Shown: positions 53,893-63,720 of the stretch, in pieces | Numbering within the stretch: position 1 is the stretch's first letter | How the letters are laid out: each line of letters opens with the position of its first letter | Assembly (NCBI GenBank): GCA_934338065.1 | Contig: CAKRGX010000008.1 | Span: 34,456 to 98,455 of the forward strand | Length of the DNA stretch: 64,000 nt | Source: an uncultured Eubacterium sp. | Lineage (GTDB): Bacteria > Bacillota > Clostridia > Lachnospirales > Lachnospiraceae | Direction: 5' to 3' | The notes under the pieces: model-generated | Database searches by the model: none | What the model was told of the DNA's origin: nothing | What the model saw: only the letters and a program-made list of their open reading frames with translations | Translations under genes and position numbers: made by a program

Positions 53893-56800
53893 TCAATGTA
53901 TCTCAAACAAATGCTCTGCCGCATATCTTGCTTTCTCATATTTCGTCTTGATCTGATTATAAGAGACCTCATCATGATGCTGTTCTGCCTGGATCATCTG
54001 ATTAACCATTCCGAAAAATCCCTGTATCTGTATCGTCTGTTCCGGTCTTCTCACAGTCATTGTTTCTGTCTTCTCGCCCGACTCTTCCTCATATATATAA
54101 CACCGTTTTTCTTCTCCTTCAAACAAAAGCAGTTCTCTCGTAAACACCCCGGGAAATATCTGTCTCATCGGCTGAGCATCCTTCTTCCCATCCGGTCCTT
54201 CCTCACACAAAAAGACATCTCGTCCGGAGCCGCTGTAATATTGAATGAGTACCGTGTTTTCAATTTCATAAGGTACCTTGACTTTTCCTATATAATCTTT
54301 CATAAAAGCCAGAATAATGCCCTCTCCTGCATATCTTTCAAGATTTAGTTCTACAAATTCTTTCTGTTTTCCAGAAAACGATTCCTGCGTCCGGTAGTAC
54401 ATCAAGGTTGCTAACACCATCACAAGATCTTTCTCATACAGTGCTTCTTTCTCTATCTTCACGAACAGTTCTTCTGTCAGATCAATCTTCTCTACCACAT
54501 ATTCATAAGCAAGTTCCGACAAATATGCTTTAACAAGCATCCTATTGTCCCCATGCTCATAATACTCCTGATAAATCCCGGTATATCTTGTGATATCTTC
54601 ACCGGCAAAAAGAATCTGCGCCAGTAACCGTTCATTATCCGCTTCTTTTATCTCTACCTCCGGCATCTTACGACACATACGGTAGATTGCCGATAATGTT
54701 TTCACATCTCCCATATAATAATGGAGAAGATATGCCATTGCCTCCTTGTCATAATATTTCTGCCGAAACAGATACAGTGCCCATTTAACCAGCAGAGGCT
54801 CAAATTCTCCTTCGTTTTCCCGGATCAGCTCCGCCACCAGCATAGCCAGTGCCGCCGGCTCACACTGTTCCATTCCTCCACGGCACAACATCTTAGCTGC
54901 TTTATGATACATGCCCTGATAGATACAATCCGATGCCACATCGCCCAGGCGCTCTCTCTTAACCTTCTCCGGTTCCATAAGATTCAGCATTTCCAGCAGA
55001 TATACCATATTTTTTTCTTCCCGGTAGAGATCAAACAAGCGGAACAGAACCTTCTGCTGCATAGAATCTCTCAGTATATTCTGTTTCAGCACACGATACA
55101 GCACCCTGACCTGTTCATCCGATAAGCGTGCAGCCCGTTCAGCCTTCACGGCAAGGTAAATAAGTAATTGGGAAAAGTCTGCCCCTTCTCTGTAACATTG
55201 CCATGCATAGTCATCCATATCGATCAGGCGTTCCATCCGGTAATCTACGCTTTCTGCATAGTATCTTCCACATTCATCCAAAAAGAAAAGCTGCGTATTT
55301 GGTGTATATAAGGAAATCTGGGCATACCCATCCTGAAATGGATAATAGGTCTCTCCCTGACATTCCCTGTGGACAACTACAACACCATCTACTGCCTTAT
55401 TGCTGCACCAGACCCCATAGCGGAACATAATATGTGGAAGATCTTTAGCAGCCTGTCCCATGATCTGGGACTCACCCAGCATATCTTTATAGAGTACAGC
55501 CAGATCCTGTGTTATCTTATGATGAGATAGCTGCCGGTAAACAAATGGTTCCATCTGTTCCAGATAACACTGATAAATGTCAGGATTTTCTCCCTTATGT
55601 TTTACTATATAAGCATACAGATATGCCTTACATGTGTCATTGAGATGATTTTCGTATTGAAAATACATCAAAACCGAATCCGGAAGTCTGGTTATTTTTT
55701 CAAAATCCATTGTATACATATAATACTCATACAGATCGGTCAGCCGAAGATGTTTAGAAACACCCTTATCAAACCATGAAAAATATTTTTTATCCCGTAT
55801 TTCATTCCGTATCAACATACTGCAGATGGCATGAAGTGTATCTGTCATAACAAAAAAGTTATACAGCTTTTGCAGTATTTCAAACACCATTGGATCAAAC
55901 GACGGGAGCCGTTCAGCAAGGAAACTTACTGCCATGGAGTCTTCTTTTGTTATTAAATTTAGTTTTAATCCATAATTAATCGTATTCACTGTCACTTTAT
56001 CCAGCACGGCGATCAACGTAGCATCCTCACGATATGCCTGCAGCATGACGGAATACAGAAACGGACTGCTGCTCCCTGCCTCTAACTGTGCACGAACATC
56101 TCTTTCCAGCAGCCGCAGAGAATGATACCGTTCATCCAGCAGCAGCTTCATATAGGTAAGGTTTGCTGTCTGATAACCATTTTCCTCATATCCTTCTATG
56201 AATCGGAGCAATCTGTTCTTATCTTCATCTCTTTTTGTATAGATCGTTTTAACAAATTCAATCGTGATATAATTTTCCACCTCTTCTACATGAGCACCTA
56301 TCGGTGGAAGCTGGCACTTTTCTGCCTCCTGAAAAAATGCCAGTATATTTTCTTCTTCACGAAGTATAATCGAGATATAACCACTTACTGCTAACTTATA
56401 TGTTCCGCTTGTTTTCTCGATCACATCCCTGTTTTTTCGAAGAAATTCCCTGAAAGTCTGCCTTGTTATCCTCTTTTCCTGATAAGCCAGATACATGCGA
56501 AGCATGGTAGCTATAACTGCTTTCCTGGCTCTTCTGATCTTTCTCTCCTTTTCCCCTGTCTGATTATGTGCATCAATCGTAACAACTTTTCTTTCATATG
56601 GTGTCTGAAGAATCAGTTTTCCAAAGCGTCTGCCATTTGGCACTTTATCAGCAGCAATTGTAAATTCCAGAAAGTCTTTTCCCTGTTCAAATTCGTCCGT
56701 CCATAAAATATGCGTACCCGGTATAATAAAATCTGCCGTACTGATGACACGGATTCCTGTATGTCCCCATGTATTAACCTCTATTCGCAAGGTGTCCTGT

Positions 56801-57432
56801 ATGTCAACCCCATTTAGCTCATATGAAATATGATCTCCCACTGCATGGCTGATCTCAAAACGGATTGGTTTTTTTTTCTTCCTGGCAACAAGGAATTCTT
56901 CCATTGCCTGGAGTTTTGTATTTTTTCTGATCAGATAATCATATGTCAGCCTGCCATCTTCATCCCGATACAAAAAGTTCTCTCGAAATGACTCGGATAA
57001 GAACAGATCCACTCCGTGTTCCGGATTAGCTTCGATTCTCTCCCGCAGCACATGATAATCCCGGATCGGTCCCTGTTCATCCATAAGCAAAGGTGCTGTA
57101 ACTTCTATATCATAAGGAATTCCGGACTCTCCACAATCCGTAATCACCAGAAGTTCCCCCTGCAGACGCTCGCCTGCCCTCAGTTCCTCTGCATTAACTT
57201 CTAAGGTTAGTTCTATCTCTTCGCCATCAAAAAAGGGCAGAAAATCAATATGTGTATCTTCTACCGCACCAAATCCTTTTATTTTACTTTTTCTTCCATT
57301 CGCTATCGTAAACGAGTAAGTCCGGTGTTCACCCGCCACAACAGAAAAAGCCAGTGGCTCATCCGGCAGCACTAACTCAGGCATCTCATATGTAAAATTT
57401 CCTTTAGCCAAAGATATGATTTTTTCTCTCAT
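53893..57432 (-). CDS. Giant DUF5717 protein
   Basis: 1179 residues, no signal peptide and no clear membrane segment. Residues 1-300 are beta-rich with two or more Ig-like modules (FSVVAGEHRTYSFTIANGR..., GVDIQDTLRIEVNTWGHTGIRVIS), the middle 700 residues are helical repeats (for example LRMYLAYQEKRITRQTFREFLRKN and many TPR-like pairs), and the end is beta-rich again (IENTVLIQYYSGSGRDVFLCE). I match it to DUF5717. The ATG at 57432 has AGGAGG six bases upstream. First gene of the five-gene operon; probably a scaffold for the Hsp70-like partner. Confidence 0.82.
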   Translation of the reverse strand: MREKIISLAKGNFTYEMPELVLPDEPLAFSVVAGEHRTYSFTIANGRKSKIKGFGAVEDTHIDFLPFFDGEEIELTLEVNAEELRAGERLQGELLVITDCGESGIPYDIEVTAPLLMDEQGPIRDYHVLRERIEANPEHGVDLFLSESFRENFLYRDEDGRLTYDYLIRKNTKLQAMEEFLVARKKKKPIRFEISHAVGDHISYELNGVDIQDTLRIEVNTWGHTGIRVISTADFIIPGTHILWTDEFEQGKDFLEFTIAADKVPNGRRFGKLILQTPYERKVVTIDAHNQTGEKERKIRRARKAVIATMLRMYLAYQEKRITRQTFREFLRKNRDVIEKTSGTYKLAVSGYISIILREEENILAFFQEAEKCQLPPIGAHVEEVENYITIEFVKTIYTKRDEDKNRLLRFIEGYEENGYQTANLTYMKLLLDERYHSLRLLERDVRAQLEAGSSSPFLYSVMLQAYREDATLIAVLDKVTVNTINYGLKLNLITKEDSMAVSFLAERLPSFDPMVFEILQKLYNFFVMTDTLHAICSMLIRNEIRDKKYFSWFDKGVSKHLRLTDLYEYYMYTMDFEKITRLPDSVLMYFQYENHLNDTCKAYLYAYIVKHKGENPDIYQCYLEQMEPFVYRQLSHHKITQDLAVLYKDMLGESQIMGQAAKDLPHIMFRYGVWCSNKAVDGVVVVHRECQGETYYPFQDGYAQISLYTPNTQLFFLDECGRYYAESVDYRMERLIDMDDYAWQCYREGADFSQLLIYLAVKAERAARLSDEQVRVLYRVLKQNILRDSMQQKVLFRLFDLYREEKNMVYLLEMLNLMEPEKVKRERLGDVASDCIYQGMYHKAAKMLCRGGMEQCEPAALAMLVAELIRENEGEFEPLLVKWALYLFRQKYYDKEAMAYLLHYYMGDVKTLSAIYRMCRKMPEVEIKEADNERLLAQILFAGEDITRYTGIYQEYYEHGDNRMLVKAYLSELAYEYVVEKIDLTEELFVKIEKEALYEKDLVMVLATLMYYRTQESFSGKQKEFVELNLERYAGEGIILAFMKDYIGKVKVPYEIENTVLIQYYSGSGRDVFLCEEGPDGKKDAQPMRQIFPGVFTRELLLFEGEEKRCYIYEEESGEKTETMTVRRPEQTIQIQGFFGMVNQMIQAEQHHDEVSYNQIKTKYEKARYAAEHLFEIH

Positions 57433-57453
57433 GTAGAACCTCCTAACCTTAGT

Positions 57454-57482
57454 ATAATAGTATACCATTTTTTACACCACAA
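57454..57482 (-). promoter_or_regulatory. Promoter of the DUF5717-DUF5716-thiE operon
   Basis: Minus-strand TTGTGG (plus 57477-57482) and TATTAT (plus 57454-57459), 17-base spacer, only about 15 bases of leader before the ribosome site. Confidence 0.55.
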
Positions 57483-57502
57483 TGGAATAGTTAACTTTTA
57501 AC

Positions 57503-57531
57503 TTGCACAAATACTTTAGGGATACTATAAT
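57503..57531 (+). promoter_or_regulatory. Promoter of the CobD/HisC-like aminotransferase
   Basis: TTGCAC at 57503-57508 and perfect TATAAT at 57526-57531 with a 17-base spacer, divergent from the DUF5717 promoter. Confidence 0.7.
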
Positions 57532-57565
57532 TGAGAAAGATTAAACATAAAGGACTGAACTTATT

Positions 57566-58654
57566 ATGAAACCAAAAGAACATTTTCATGGAAGTGATCT
57601 TGAAAAGATCGAACAGGTTTATGGCATCCGGAAAGAAGATATCATCAGCTTTTCTGCCAACGTTAATCCGCTGGGTGTATCCTTTCGTCTGCGCGAAACG
57701 CTAACAGAACACCTTGATGCCATCACAACTTACCCTGACCGCGAATACACTTCCTTGCGTAAATGCATCGCTGATTATGTGCATACAGACTACGAAAACA
57801 TCGTAGTGGGTAACGGCTCTACCGAGTTGATCTCACTTTTTATCCAGATCACGCATCCCAAAAAAGCATTGATCGTAGGTCCCACATACTCTGAATATGA
57901 ACGTGAGGTCTCTTTGGGCGGTGGACGCTCCCATTACTTTAGCTTAACAGAAGCTAGTGAGTTTATGCTGGATACGGCAGCACTGACTGAAGAGCTTAGG
58001 CAGGATGTCGATCTTCTTATCCTGTGTAACCCAAATAACCCTACTTCATCGGTTATTAAACGTTCACAGATGAGGGAAATATTGGATTACTGCAAACGTA
58101 AGTCCATCACCGTGCTGGTAGATGAAACCTATGTTGAATTTGCAGAGGACCCGGAAAATGTTACTGCTGTCCCTCTTACCGAATATTACAATAATATTAT
58201 TATTTTACGGGGTATATCTAAATTTTTTGCCGCTCCCGGCCTGCGCCTCGGATATGCTATCTGTGGCAACCGCGATCTTCTCAAGGAGATTAACCAGAAA
58301 AAAAATCCATGGACGATCAATTCTCTCGCCGCCATTGCCGGAGAGATTATGTTTACCGATGAGGATTACATCGAAAAAACACGCCGGCTCATTAGCACAG
58401 AAAGAAAGCGCGTGTGCAAAATATTAGAAAATAGCAAACACTATAAACCATTTTATGCACACGCGAATTTTGTTCTTGTAAAAATTGTCGATGGCGGTTT
58501 TACGTCCGAAGATGTTTTTGACACTGCCATCCGCCAAAACCTGATGATCCGTGACTGTTCCACATTTCCTTTTTTGAACAATCAATACTTCCGCTTCTGC
58601 TTCATGAAACCAGAGGACAATGATGCTCTACTGAGCGTTTTGGAAAGCTTATAG
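57566..58654 (+). CDS. CobD/HisC-like PLP-dependent aminotransferase or decarboxylase
   Basis: 362-residue fold-type I PLP enzyme. The N-terminus HFHGSDLEKIEQVYGIRKEDIISFSANVNPLGV closely resembles threonine-phosphate decarboxylase (CobD); the rest fits both CobD and histidinol-phosphate aminotransferase: VVGNGSTELISLF, LCNPNNPTSSVI, VDETYVEFAED, and the PLP Lys in RGISKFFAAPGLRLGYAI. No cobalamin or histidine genes are adjacent, so the substrate is open. It has its own promoter and converges on clpB, seven bases apart. Confidence 0.85.
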   Translation: MKPKEHFHGSDLEKIEQVYGIRKEDIISFSANVNPLGVSFRLRETLTEHLDAITTYPDREYTSLRKCIADYVHTDYENIVVGNGSTELISLFIQITHPKKALIVGPTYSEYEREVSLGGGRSHYFSLTEASEFMLDTAALTEELRQDVDLLILCNPNNPTSSVIKRSQMREILDYCKRKSITVLVDETYVEFAEDPENVTAVPLTEYYNNIIILRGISKFFAAPGLRLGYAICGNRDLLKEINQKKNPWTINSLAAIAGEIMFTDEDYIEKTRRLISTERKRVCKILENSKHYKPFYAHANFVLVKIVDGGFTSEDVFDTAIRQNLMIRDCSTFPFLNNQYFRFCFMKPEDNDALLSVLESL

Positions 58655-58661
58655 TACAATA

Positions 58662-61253
58662 TTATAAGTGTTCCGCTACGGATATTGCCAGCCCCTGCGG
58701 TGCTGCATCCAGCACAAGCGTATCGCCCTGAGATACTTCATCGCCAAGAATTTTCTTTGCTAATAAAGTCTCAACATTCTTCTGTAAGTATCTCTTAAGC
58801 GGGCGGGCACCGTAAGCCGGATCATATGCCTGCTCTGTAATATATTCTTTAGCCTGATCAGTTATCGTCAGCGAAATCTCTTTATCTTCAATCCGGCGGT
58901 TAATATCTGCCAGAAGCAGATCGATGATTCCGCTAATATTATCCCTTGTCAATGGTTTAAACATAATAATCTCGTCCAAACGGTTAAGGAATTCCGGTCG
59001 GAATGTACCCTTTAACTGATTCATGACCAGTTCTTCACTATCCTTGGCAATATTTCCATCCGCATCAATTCCTTCCAGCAGATATTCCGCTCCCAGATTC
59101 GATGTCATGATCAGAATAGTATTCTTAAAATCTACGGTACGTCCCTGTGAGTCTGTCACACGGCCATCATCCAACACCTGCAGCAACACATTAAATACAT
59201 CCGGATGTGCTTTTTCAATCTCATCAAAAAGCACAACAGAATATGGCTTACGACGCACTGCCTCGGTAAGCTGTCCGCCTTCTTCATACCCGACATATCC
59301 TGGAGGCGCCCCGATGAGACGTGACACAGAATATTTCTCCATGTACTCACTCATATCAATACGCACCATGTTTGCTTCATTGTCAAACAGACATTCCGCA
59401 AGACTTTTTGCCAGTTCCGTTTTACCTACACCCGTTGGTCCCAGGAAAAGGAAGGAACCAATCGGTTTGCTCGGATCCTTAATACCGGCACGCGAACGGA
59501 TGATTGCCTCGGTTACTTTGGTCACGCCATCATCCTGCCCAATCACCCGCTTATGCAGCTCATCATCCAGATGAAGAGCTTTATTTCTCTCGGATTCTGT
59601 CAGCTTCGTCACCGGAATTCCGGTCCATCGTGAAATTATCCGGGCAATTTCCTCATCCGTAACATTTTCATGAACCATCGACTGACCACGATCCTGCATC
59701 CGTTTCTCCGCAATCTTGAGTTTTTCCTGCAATTGTGGGAGTTGTCCATACTGTAACTCTGCTGCCTTTTCGAGATCATAATGATGCTGGGCAATCTCAA
59801 TCTGATTATTCGTATCTTCTATCTGTGCCTTCAACACATGAACCTGATCTACCGCCGACTTTTCATTATCCCATTTTGCTTTCTTGCCGGCAAATTCTTC
59901 TCTCAGTTCAGCCAGTTCTTTCTGCAGATCTGCCAGTCGTCCCTGACTCAGGTTATCCGTTTCCTTCTTTAACGCTGCTTCCTCAATCTCCATCTGCATA
60001 ATGCGACGCTGAATCTCATCCAGTTCCGTCGGAAGGGAATCCAGTTCTGTCTTGATCAATGCGCAGGCTTCATCAACCAGATCGATTGCTTTATCTGGCA
60101 GAAAGCGGTCACTAATATAACGATCTGCCAATATTGCTGCCGATACAAGCGCACCGTCTGTTATTTTCACTCCATGAAACACTTCATAACGGTCCTTCAG
60201 ACCTCGCAAAATAGAAATGGTGTCTTCTACTGTTGGTTCATCTACCATAACAGGCTGAAAACGTCGTTCCAGTGCAGCATCCTTTTCAATATACTGTCGG
60301 TACTCATCCAGGGTCGTGGCACCAATACAATGAAGTTCACCACGTGCCAGCATTGGCTTCAACAGGTTCCCGGCATCCATGGCTCCGTCTGTTTTTCCCG
60401 CACCCACGATCGTATGCAGTTCATCAATAAACAGAATAATCTGTCCGTCACTTTCTTTTACTTCTTCCAAAACAGCCTTCAATCGTTCCTCAAACTCACC
60501 ACGGTATTTTGCACCGGCAATCAATGCTCCCATATCCAGAGAAATCAGTTTTTTATTCTTTAATCCATCCGGTACATCCCCGCGTACTATACGCTGTGCC
60601 AATCCCTCTACAACGGCGGTTTTGCCTACTCCGGGTTCACCGATCAGCACCGGATTATTCTTTGTCTTGCGAGAAAGAATGCGAACCATATTACGGATTT
60701 CATCATCTCGTCCGATCACCGGATCCAGCTTCTGGTCATGAGCGCACTGCACCAGGTCCGTACCATACTTCTCCAGACTTTCGTATACTGCTTCCGGGTT
60801 ATCACTTGTCACCTTCTGATTGCCACGAACTTTGGACAACGCCTGCAAAAAACGTTCACGATCAATCTGAAATTCCTTAAACAACGCCTTAATCTCATGA
60901 GAAGGGTAACGCAGCATACTTAAAAATAAATGTTCAACGGAAACATATTCATCCCCCATTGCCTTTGCCTCATTCTCAGCATAGACAAGAACTTTATTCA
61001 ATTCATTTCCTACATAAACCTGACCACCCTCAACCTTCGGTCTTTTCTTGATCAGTCCTTCTACCTGTGCGATAAATACCTCGGGAGATATATCCATCTT
61101 CTGCATTAACTTTGACAGCAGGCTGTCATCAATCGTAAGCATCGCATATAACAAATGCTCCTGCGTAATTTCCTGATTGCCAAAATCATAGGCAATTTTT
61201 TCCAGATTATTAAGAATTTCCACCGACTTTTGTGTAAATTTTGTAATGTTCAT
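58662..61253 (-). CDS. clpB: ATP-dependent chaperone ClpB
   Basis: Hsp100 disaggregase that works with DnaK to rescue aggregated proteins. 863 residues: Clp_N double repeat ([34 protein letters not shown]), first AAA+ with Walker [19 protein letters not shown] and [13 protein letters not shown], the M-domain coiled coil (residues about 400-530, [24 protein letters not shown]) that defines ClpB, second AAA+ with [35 protein letters not shown] and [26 protein letters not shown]. The start is ATG at 61253 with GGGAG eight bases upstream. A CIRCE-like element lies in its promoter. Confidence 0.97.
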   Translation of the reverse strand: MNITKFTQKSVEILNNLEKIAYDFGNQEITQEHLLYAMLTIDDSLLSKLMQKMDISPEVFIAQVEGLIKKRPKVEGGQVYVGNELNKVLVYAENEAKAMGDEYVSVEHLFLSMLRYPSHEIKALFKEFQIDRERFLQALSKVRGNQKVTSDNPEAVYESLEKYGTDLVQCAHDQKLDPVIGRDDEIRNMVRILSRKTKNNPVLIGEPGVGKTAVVEGLAQRIVRGDVPDGLKNKKLISLDMGALIAGAKYRGEFEERLKAVLEEVKESDGQIILFIDELHTIVGAGKTDGAMDAGNLLKPMLARGELHCIGATTLDEYRQYIEKDAALERRFQPVMVDEPTVEDTISILRGLKDRYEVFHGVKITDGALVSAAILADRYISDRFLPDKAIDLVDEACALIKTELDSLPTELDEIQRRIMQMEIEEAALKKETDNLSQGRLADLQKELAELREEFAGKKAKWDNEKSAVDQVHVLKAQIEDTNNQIEIAQHHYDLEKAAELQYGQLPQLQEKLKIAEKRMQDRGQSMVHENVTDEEIARIISRWTGIPVTKLTESERNKALHLDDELHKRVIGQDDGVTKVTEAIIRSRAGIKDPSKPIGSFLFLGPTGVGKTELAKSLAECLFDNEANMVRIDMSEYMEKYSVSRLIGAPPGYVGYEEGGQLTEAVRRKPYSVVLFDEIEKAHPDVFNVLLQVLDDGRVTDSQGRTVDFKNTILIMTSNLGAEYLLEGIDADGNIAKDSEELVMNQLKGTFRPEFLNRLDEIIMFKPLTRDNISGIIDLLLADINRRIEDKEISLTITDQAKEYITEQAYDPAYGARPLKRYLQKNVETLLAKKILGDEVSQGDTLVLDAAPQGLAISVAEHL

Positions 61254-61351
61254 GCAAAACACTCCCTTCATCATTTATTCTTCTTAATATGACTTATTGT
61301 ATGCAAAATATCGCATTGCAATATCTGTTCTATTCTTCATAGAACAATTGT

Positions 61352-61380
61352 AGTATATCACTCATTATTAGCACTGTCAA
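61352..61380 (-). promoter_or_regulatory. Promoter of clpB
   Basis: Minus-strand TTGACA (plus 61375-61380, perfect) and TATACT (plus 61352-61357) with a 17-base spacer. The -35 lies inside the CIRCE-like element. Confidence 0.85.
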
Positions 61381-61394
61381 TAGGTGAGTGCTAA
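61368..61394 (-). promoter_or_regulatory. CIRCE-like HrcA operator of clpB
   Basis: TTAGCACTG (61368-61376), nine-base spacer, GAGTGCTAA (61386-61394). It differs from the perfect consensus at one base (C to G at the last position of one half-site). It overlaps the -35 of the clpB promoter, so HrcA binding would block RNA polymerase directly. No CtsR-type repeat (GGTCAAA) was seen. Confidence 0.88.
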
Positions 61395-61399
61395 TTTTT

Positions 61400-63187
61400 T
61401 TAACTTTTTCTTGCATTTATGGCATAACCTATTCCCATCAGCACCCAAAACAGAGGCGCCACGCATATCGTTGAGTCATTCGCTATCCCTGCTACCATAT
61501 AACCTGTACTGCCACATAGAATAGCAATCTGCATCTTCCGGCCATAAGTGAGTTCACCCTTTCGAAAGCAGTTACGAAATGTACCGATGGCAAACAGCAG
61601 ATACATTGCCAGAAATGCAAGACACGCCAGCATACCATCCTGCACCCAGATCTGCATATACATATTATGTGGTTTGGTTACTGTCTGACTGCCAAATCCA
61701 CAATTTACTTTACCTACATAATCATCGTTAGGAAACGCATAAACAAAGTTATCTGCTCCTTTCCCAAGCAGCAGGCTCTCTTTGAGCAGCGGCAGGGTCC
61801 GCGACCAGATGTAACCCCGGTTTGTTGCCAGATCGTAACGATGTTCAAAGCCATAAGACTCTACTTTACGAAGCTGGTCAAATTTATCAATTCCATTGAG
61901 ATAAAGCACTGTATTATCTTTTACTGTCATGTCCCAATAACAATTATCCCCGGCAGATATTCTCAACACATCGTATTCCACTTCACTCTCGTTCTGGCGG
62001 ATTTTCCTTTTTGCCGCATGAAAAGAGACTCCCTCATAACCATTTTTTTGAATGCTTACACCACTTGAGAGATCTCCACTAACGGCAAGCGGGCTTCCTG
62101 ACGCATCCTGCATCTGATATTGATAAATCGTTCCTCCCTGTTGTATCTTTCCATTTATAACATTGCCATTATCAAGAAATATTGTAAAACCGTCTTTTTT
62201 TGTCTCTATATTGGAAACGGTATAATTGCATGAACTGATCGTAGTCTCCGTAAATCGCGTGATCAGATCCGGCTTTCCTACTGCTATGCCTAATACCGTC
62301 AAAAGAATCACAGCACCCGTCCCACCTAGGATATATTTATTTTTATGAATATCAGAAAACAAAAAGATAATTGCCACCACGACAGCACCTGCCACCCCAA
62401 TAAGCCCTGTCATAGACTGTGCACCAAATAACATGATGACCTGACACAAAGAAGATATCGCTGCTATCACCATAAAAACAACTTTTCGACACCACAGCCC
62501 TGCCGCAACAGTTATCGGAAGAACCAGCGCCACATAAGTTCCTACATAATTAGGATTATACAAGGTAGCATACGATACACCCTTTCCAAAACTGGCTGTT
62601 ATATGAAAACCGTCCGGCACATTTTTCATAAACATGGTAAGAACAGAAAGCATGCCTTTTTTCGTCATATAATCATTTCCAAATGTCTGCCCTGCCCCTA
62701 GCAAGCTAAGAATCAGGGACCCGATCAACAAGGTATACAGCAAAAGATTCATCCATTTTTCATTCGTTACATATACATAGGCAAACACAAAACAAAATAC
62801 ATATGCCAATATAACAAACACACCTTCAAACTGCTCATATCCGCCGAACAATGCATCCGCACGATGCTCCGATGCCAGTGCCGAAAGGAATGAGAGTACC
62901 GCAAAAACCCCTATCGGAATAAGAGTCAGATAGTCTTTCTTGCCCTGCAGATTTCCCTGACAGCCAATCAGCAGCGAAACGGCCAGTACAATGCCCACTA
63001 TAAGTCCCATAAGCATCAATAAATGTGACTTATAATACAAAAAGAAATCGTAAAAAGCGGATCCTGCTATCCACGGATTCTGTCCTATATCTGTCTGGTA
63101 TATCGCAATTGTCGTAATCAAAGGAACCACAGCTAAAACAATCATCAGTGGCAACGCATATGTATATCCTATCTTTTTTTCTTTCAT
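61400..63187 (-). CDS. O-antigen ligase/Wzy-like polymerase family membrane protein
   Basis: 595 residues with about 12 hydrophobic segments and a large extracytoplasmic region near residues 330-490. It carries the family hallmark in the C-terminal loop: RGYIWSRTLPLLKESLLLGKGADNFVYAFPN, followed by PHNMYMQIWVQDGMLACLAFLAMY. Such proteins join or polymerise surface polysaccharides or lipid-linked sugars. The start is ATG at 63187 with GGAAAGGA upstream. No glycosyltransferases are next to it, so the substrate is unknown. The CIRCE of clpB starts right after its stop. Confidence 0.85.
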   Translation of the reverse strand: MKEKKIGYTYALPLMIVLAVVPLITTIAIYQTDIGQNPWIAGSAFYDFFLYYKSHLLMLMGLIVGIVLAVSLLIGCQGNLQGKKDYLTLIPIGVFAVLSFLSALASEHRADALFGGYEQFEGVFVILAYVFCFVFAYVYVTNEKWMNLLLYTLLIGSLILSLLGAGQTFGNDYMTKKGMLSVLTMFMKNVPDGFHITASFGKGVSYATLYNPNYVGTYVALVLPITVAAGLWCRKVVFMVIAAISSLCQVIMLFGAQSMTGLIGVAGAVVVAIIFLFSDIHKNKYILGGTGAVILLTVLGIAVGKPDLITRFTETTISSCNYTVSNIETKKDGFTIFLDNGNVINGKIQQGGTIYQYQMQDASGSPLAVSGDLSSGVSIQKNGYEGVSFHAAKRKIRQNESEVEYDVLRISAGDNCYWDMTVKDNTVLYLNGIDKFDQLRKVESYGFEHRYDLATNRGYIWSRTLPLLKESLLLGKGADNFVYAFPNDDYVGKVNCGFGSQTVTKPHNMYMQIWVQDGMLACLAFLAMYLLFAIGTFRNCFRKGELTYGRKMQIAILCGSTGYMVAGIANDSTICVAPLFWVLMGIGYAINARKS

Positions 63188-63214
63188 ATCCCACAATCCT
63201 TTCCTTATATACAA

Positions 63215-63249
63215 GAGCGAAGACATCACTAACAACGACATCTCCGCTC
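63215..63249 (-). other. Hairpin between the small peptide gene and the ligase-like gene
   Basis: On the minus strand GAGCGGAGA pairs with TCTTCGCTC (one mismatch) around a 17-base loop, with no T run after it. It may be a partial terminator or processing site between the two genes. Confidence 0.4.
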
Positions 63250-63276
63250 TACCTAATTGTCCAATTTTTCATTCAC

Positions 63277-63405
63277 CTATTGTTGTTCTTCATCTGAAAT
63301 CGCCTGAAAAGCTCCTGTCACAGCAGCTACTACTGCCACTACTGTAATAATAACTGCAACGATCGCAATCGCGCCCATAATTACTAATGCGGTTCCTGCA
63401 CTCAT
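63277..63405 (-). CDS. 42-residue hydrophobic peptide
   Basis: A short frame with ATG at 63405, AGGTG six bases upstream, and TAG at 63277-63279. The peptide starts MSAGTALVIMGAIAIVAVII, continues as an Ala/Val-rich hydrophobic run of about 30 residues, and ends in an acidic, polar tail (QAISDEEQQ). This is one membrane span with a charged C-terminus. I cannot name it; possibilities include a membrane peptide regulator, a toxin-like peptide, or a subunit of the ligase-like protein 89 bases downstream. The 72-residue frame at 63290-63508 overlapping it is Cys/Ser/Arg-rich and looks spurious. Confidence 0.6.
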   Translation of the reverse strand: MSAGTALVIMGAIAIVAVIITVVAVVAAVTGAFQAISDEEQQ

Positions 63406-63566
63406 TCTCTACACCTGCTTTCCTAAATATTCTAGATGCCAGAGGCAAAACACCTTTTGACCTTGATATCATAGTATGAGTATACCACACTAATCTCATT
63501 TTGCACACATTTTTTGTTTAATTACATACTAAAATCTCCCGCACCCCCAAAAACATAAAAATTGGT

Positions 63567-63595
63567 TTGACACACCTATATCTTTCTGATATAAT
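63567..63595 (+). promoter_or_regulatory. Consensus promoter of tRNA-Leu
   Basis: Perfect TTGACA at 63567-63572 and perfect TATAAT at 63590-63595 with a 17-base spacer, 12 bases before the mature tRNA 5' end. Confidence 0.93.
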
Positions 63596-63607
63596 GGCAT
63601 ATGATTT

Positions 63608-63690
63608 GCGGATGTGGCGGAATTGGCAGACGCGCTAGATTTAGGTTCTAGTGGGCAACCCCCGTGCAGGTTCAAGTCCTGTCATCCGCA
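63608..63690 (+). tRNA. tRNA-Leu (anticodon TAG)
   Basis: Acceptor GCGGATG pairs with CATCCGC, followed by discriminator A; the CCA end is not encoded. The anticodon stem CTAGA/TCTAG holds the loop TTTAGGT with anticodon TAG (codon CUA, probably all CUN). The long variable arm (TGGGCAACCCCCG) is typical for class II tRNA-Leu, and the T arm contains GGTTCAAGTCC. Confidence 0.97.
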
Positions 63691-63691
63691 T

Positions 63692-63720
63692 AAAAAAGAC
63701 CCATACAGGGTCTTTTTTTT
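63692..63720 (+). terminator. Terminator of tRNA-Leu
   Basis: AAAAAAGACCC, loop ATAC, then GGGTCTTTTTTTT, directly after the tRNA. The symmetric A and T tracts make it functional from either strand, so it could also end the integrase transcript. Confidence 0.93.

Noticed and set aside
61254..61400. CtsR operator at clpB
   Set aside because: No tandem GGTCAAA-type heptads were found; the visible operator is CIRCE-like.
63290..63508. 72-residue Cys/Arg-rich minus-strand frame
   Set aside because: It overlaps the 42-residue hydrophobic peptide in another frame; no ribosome site, and composition is implausible.
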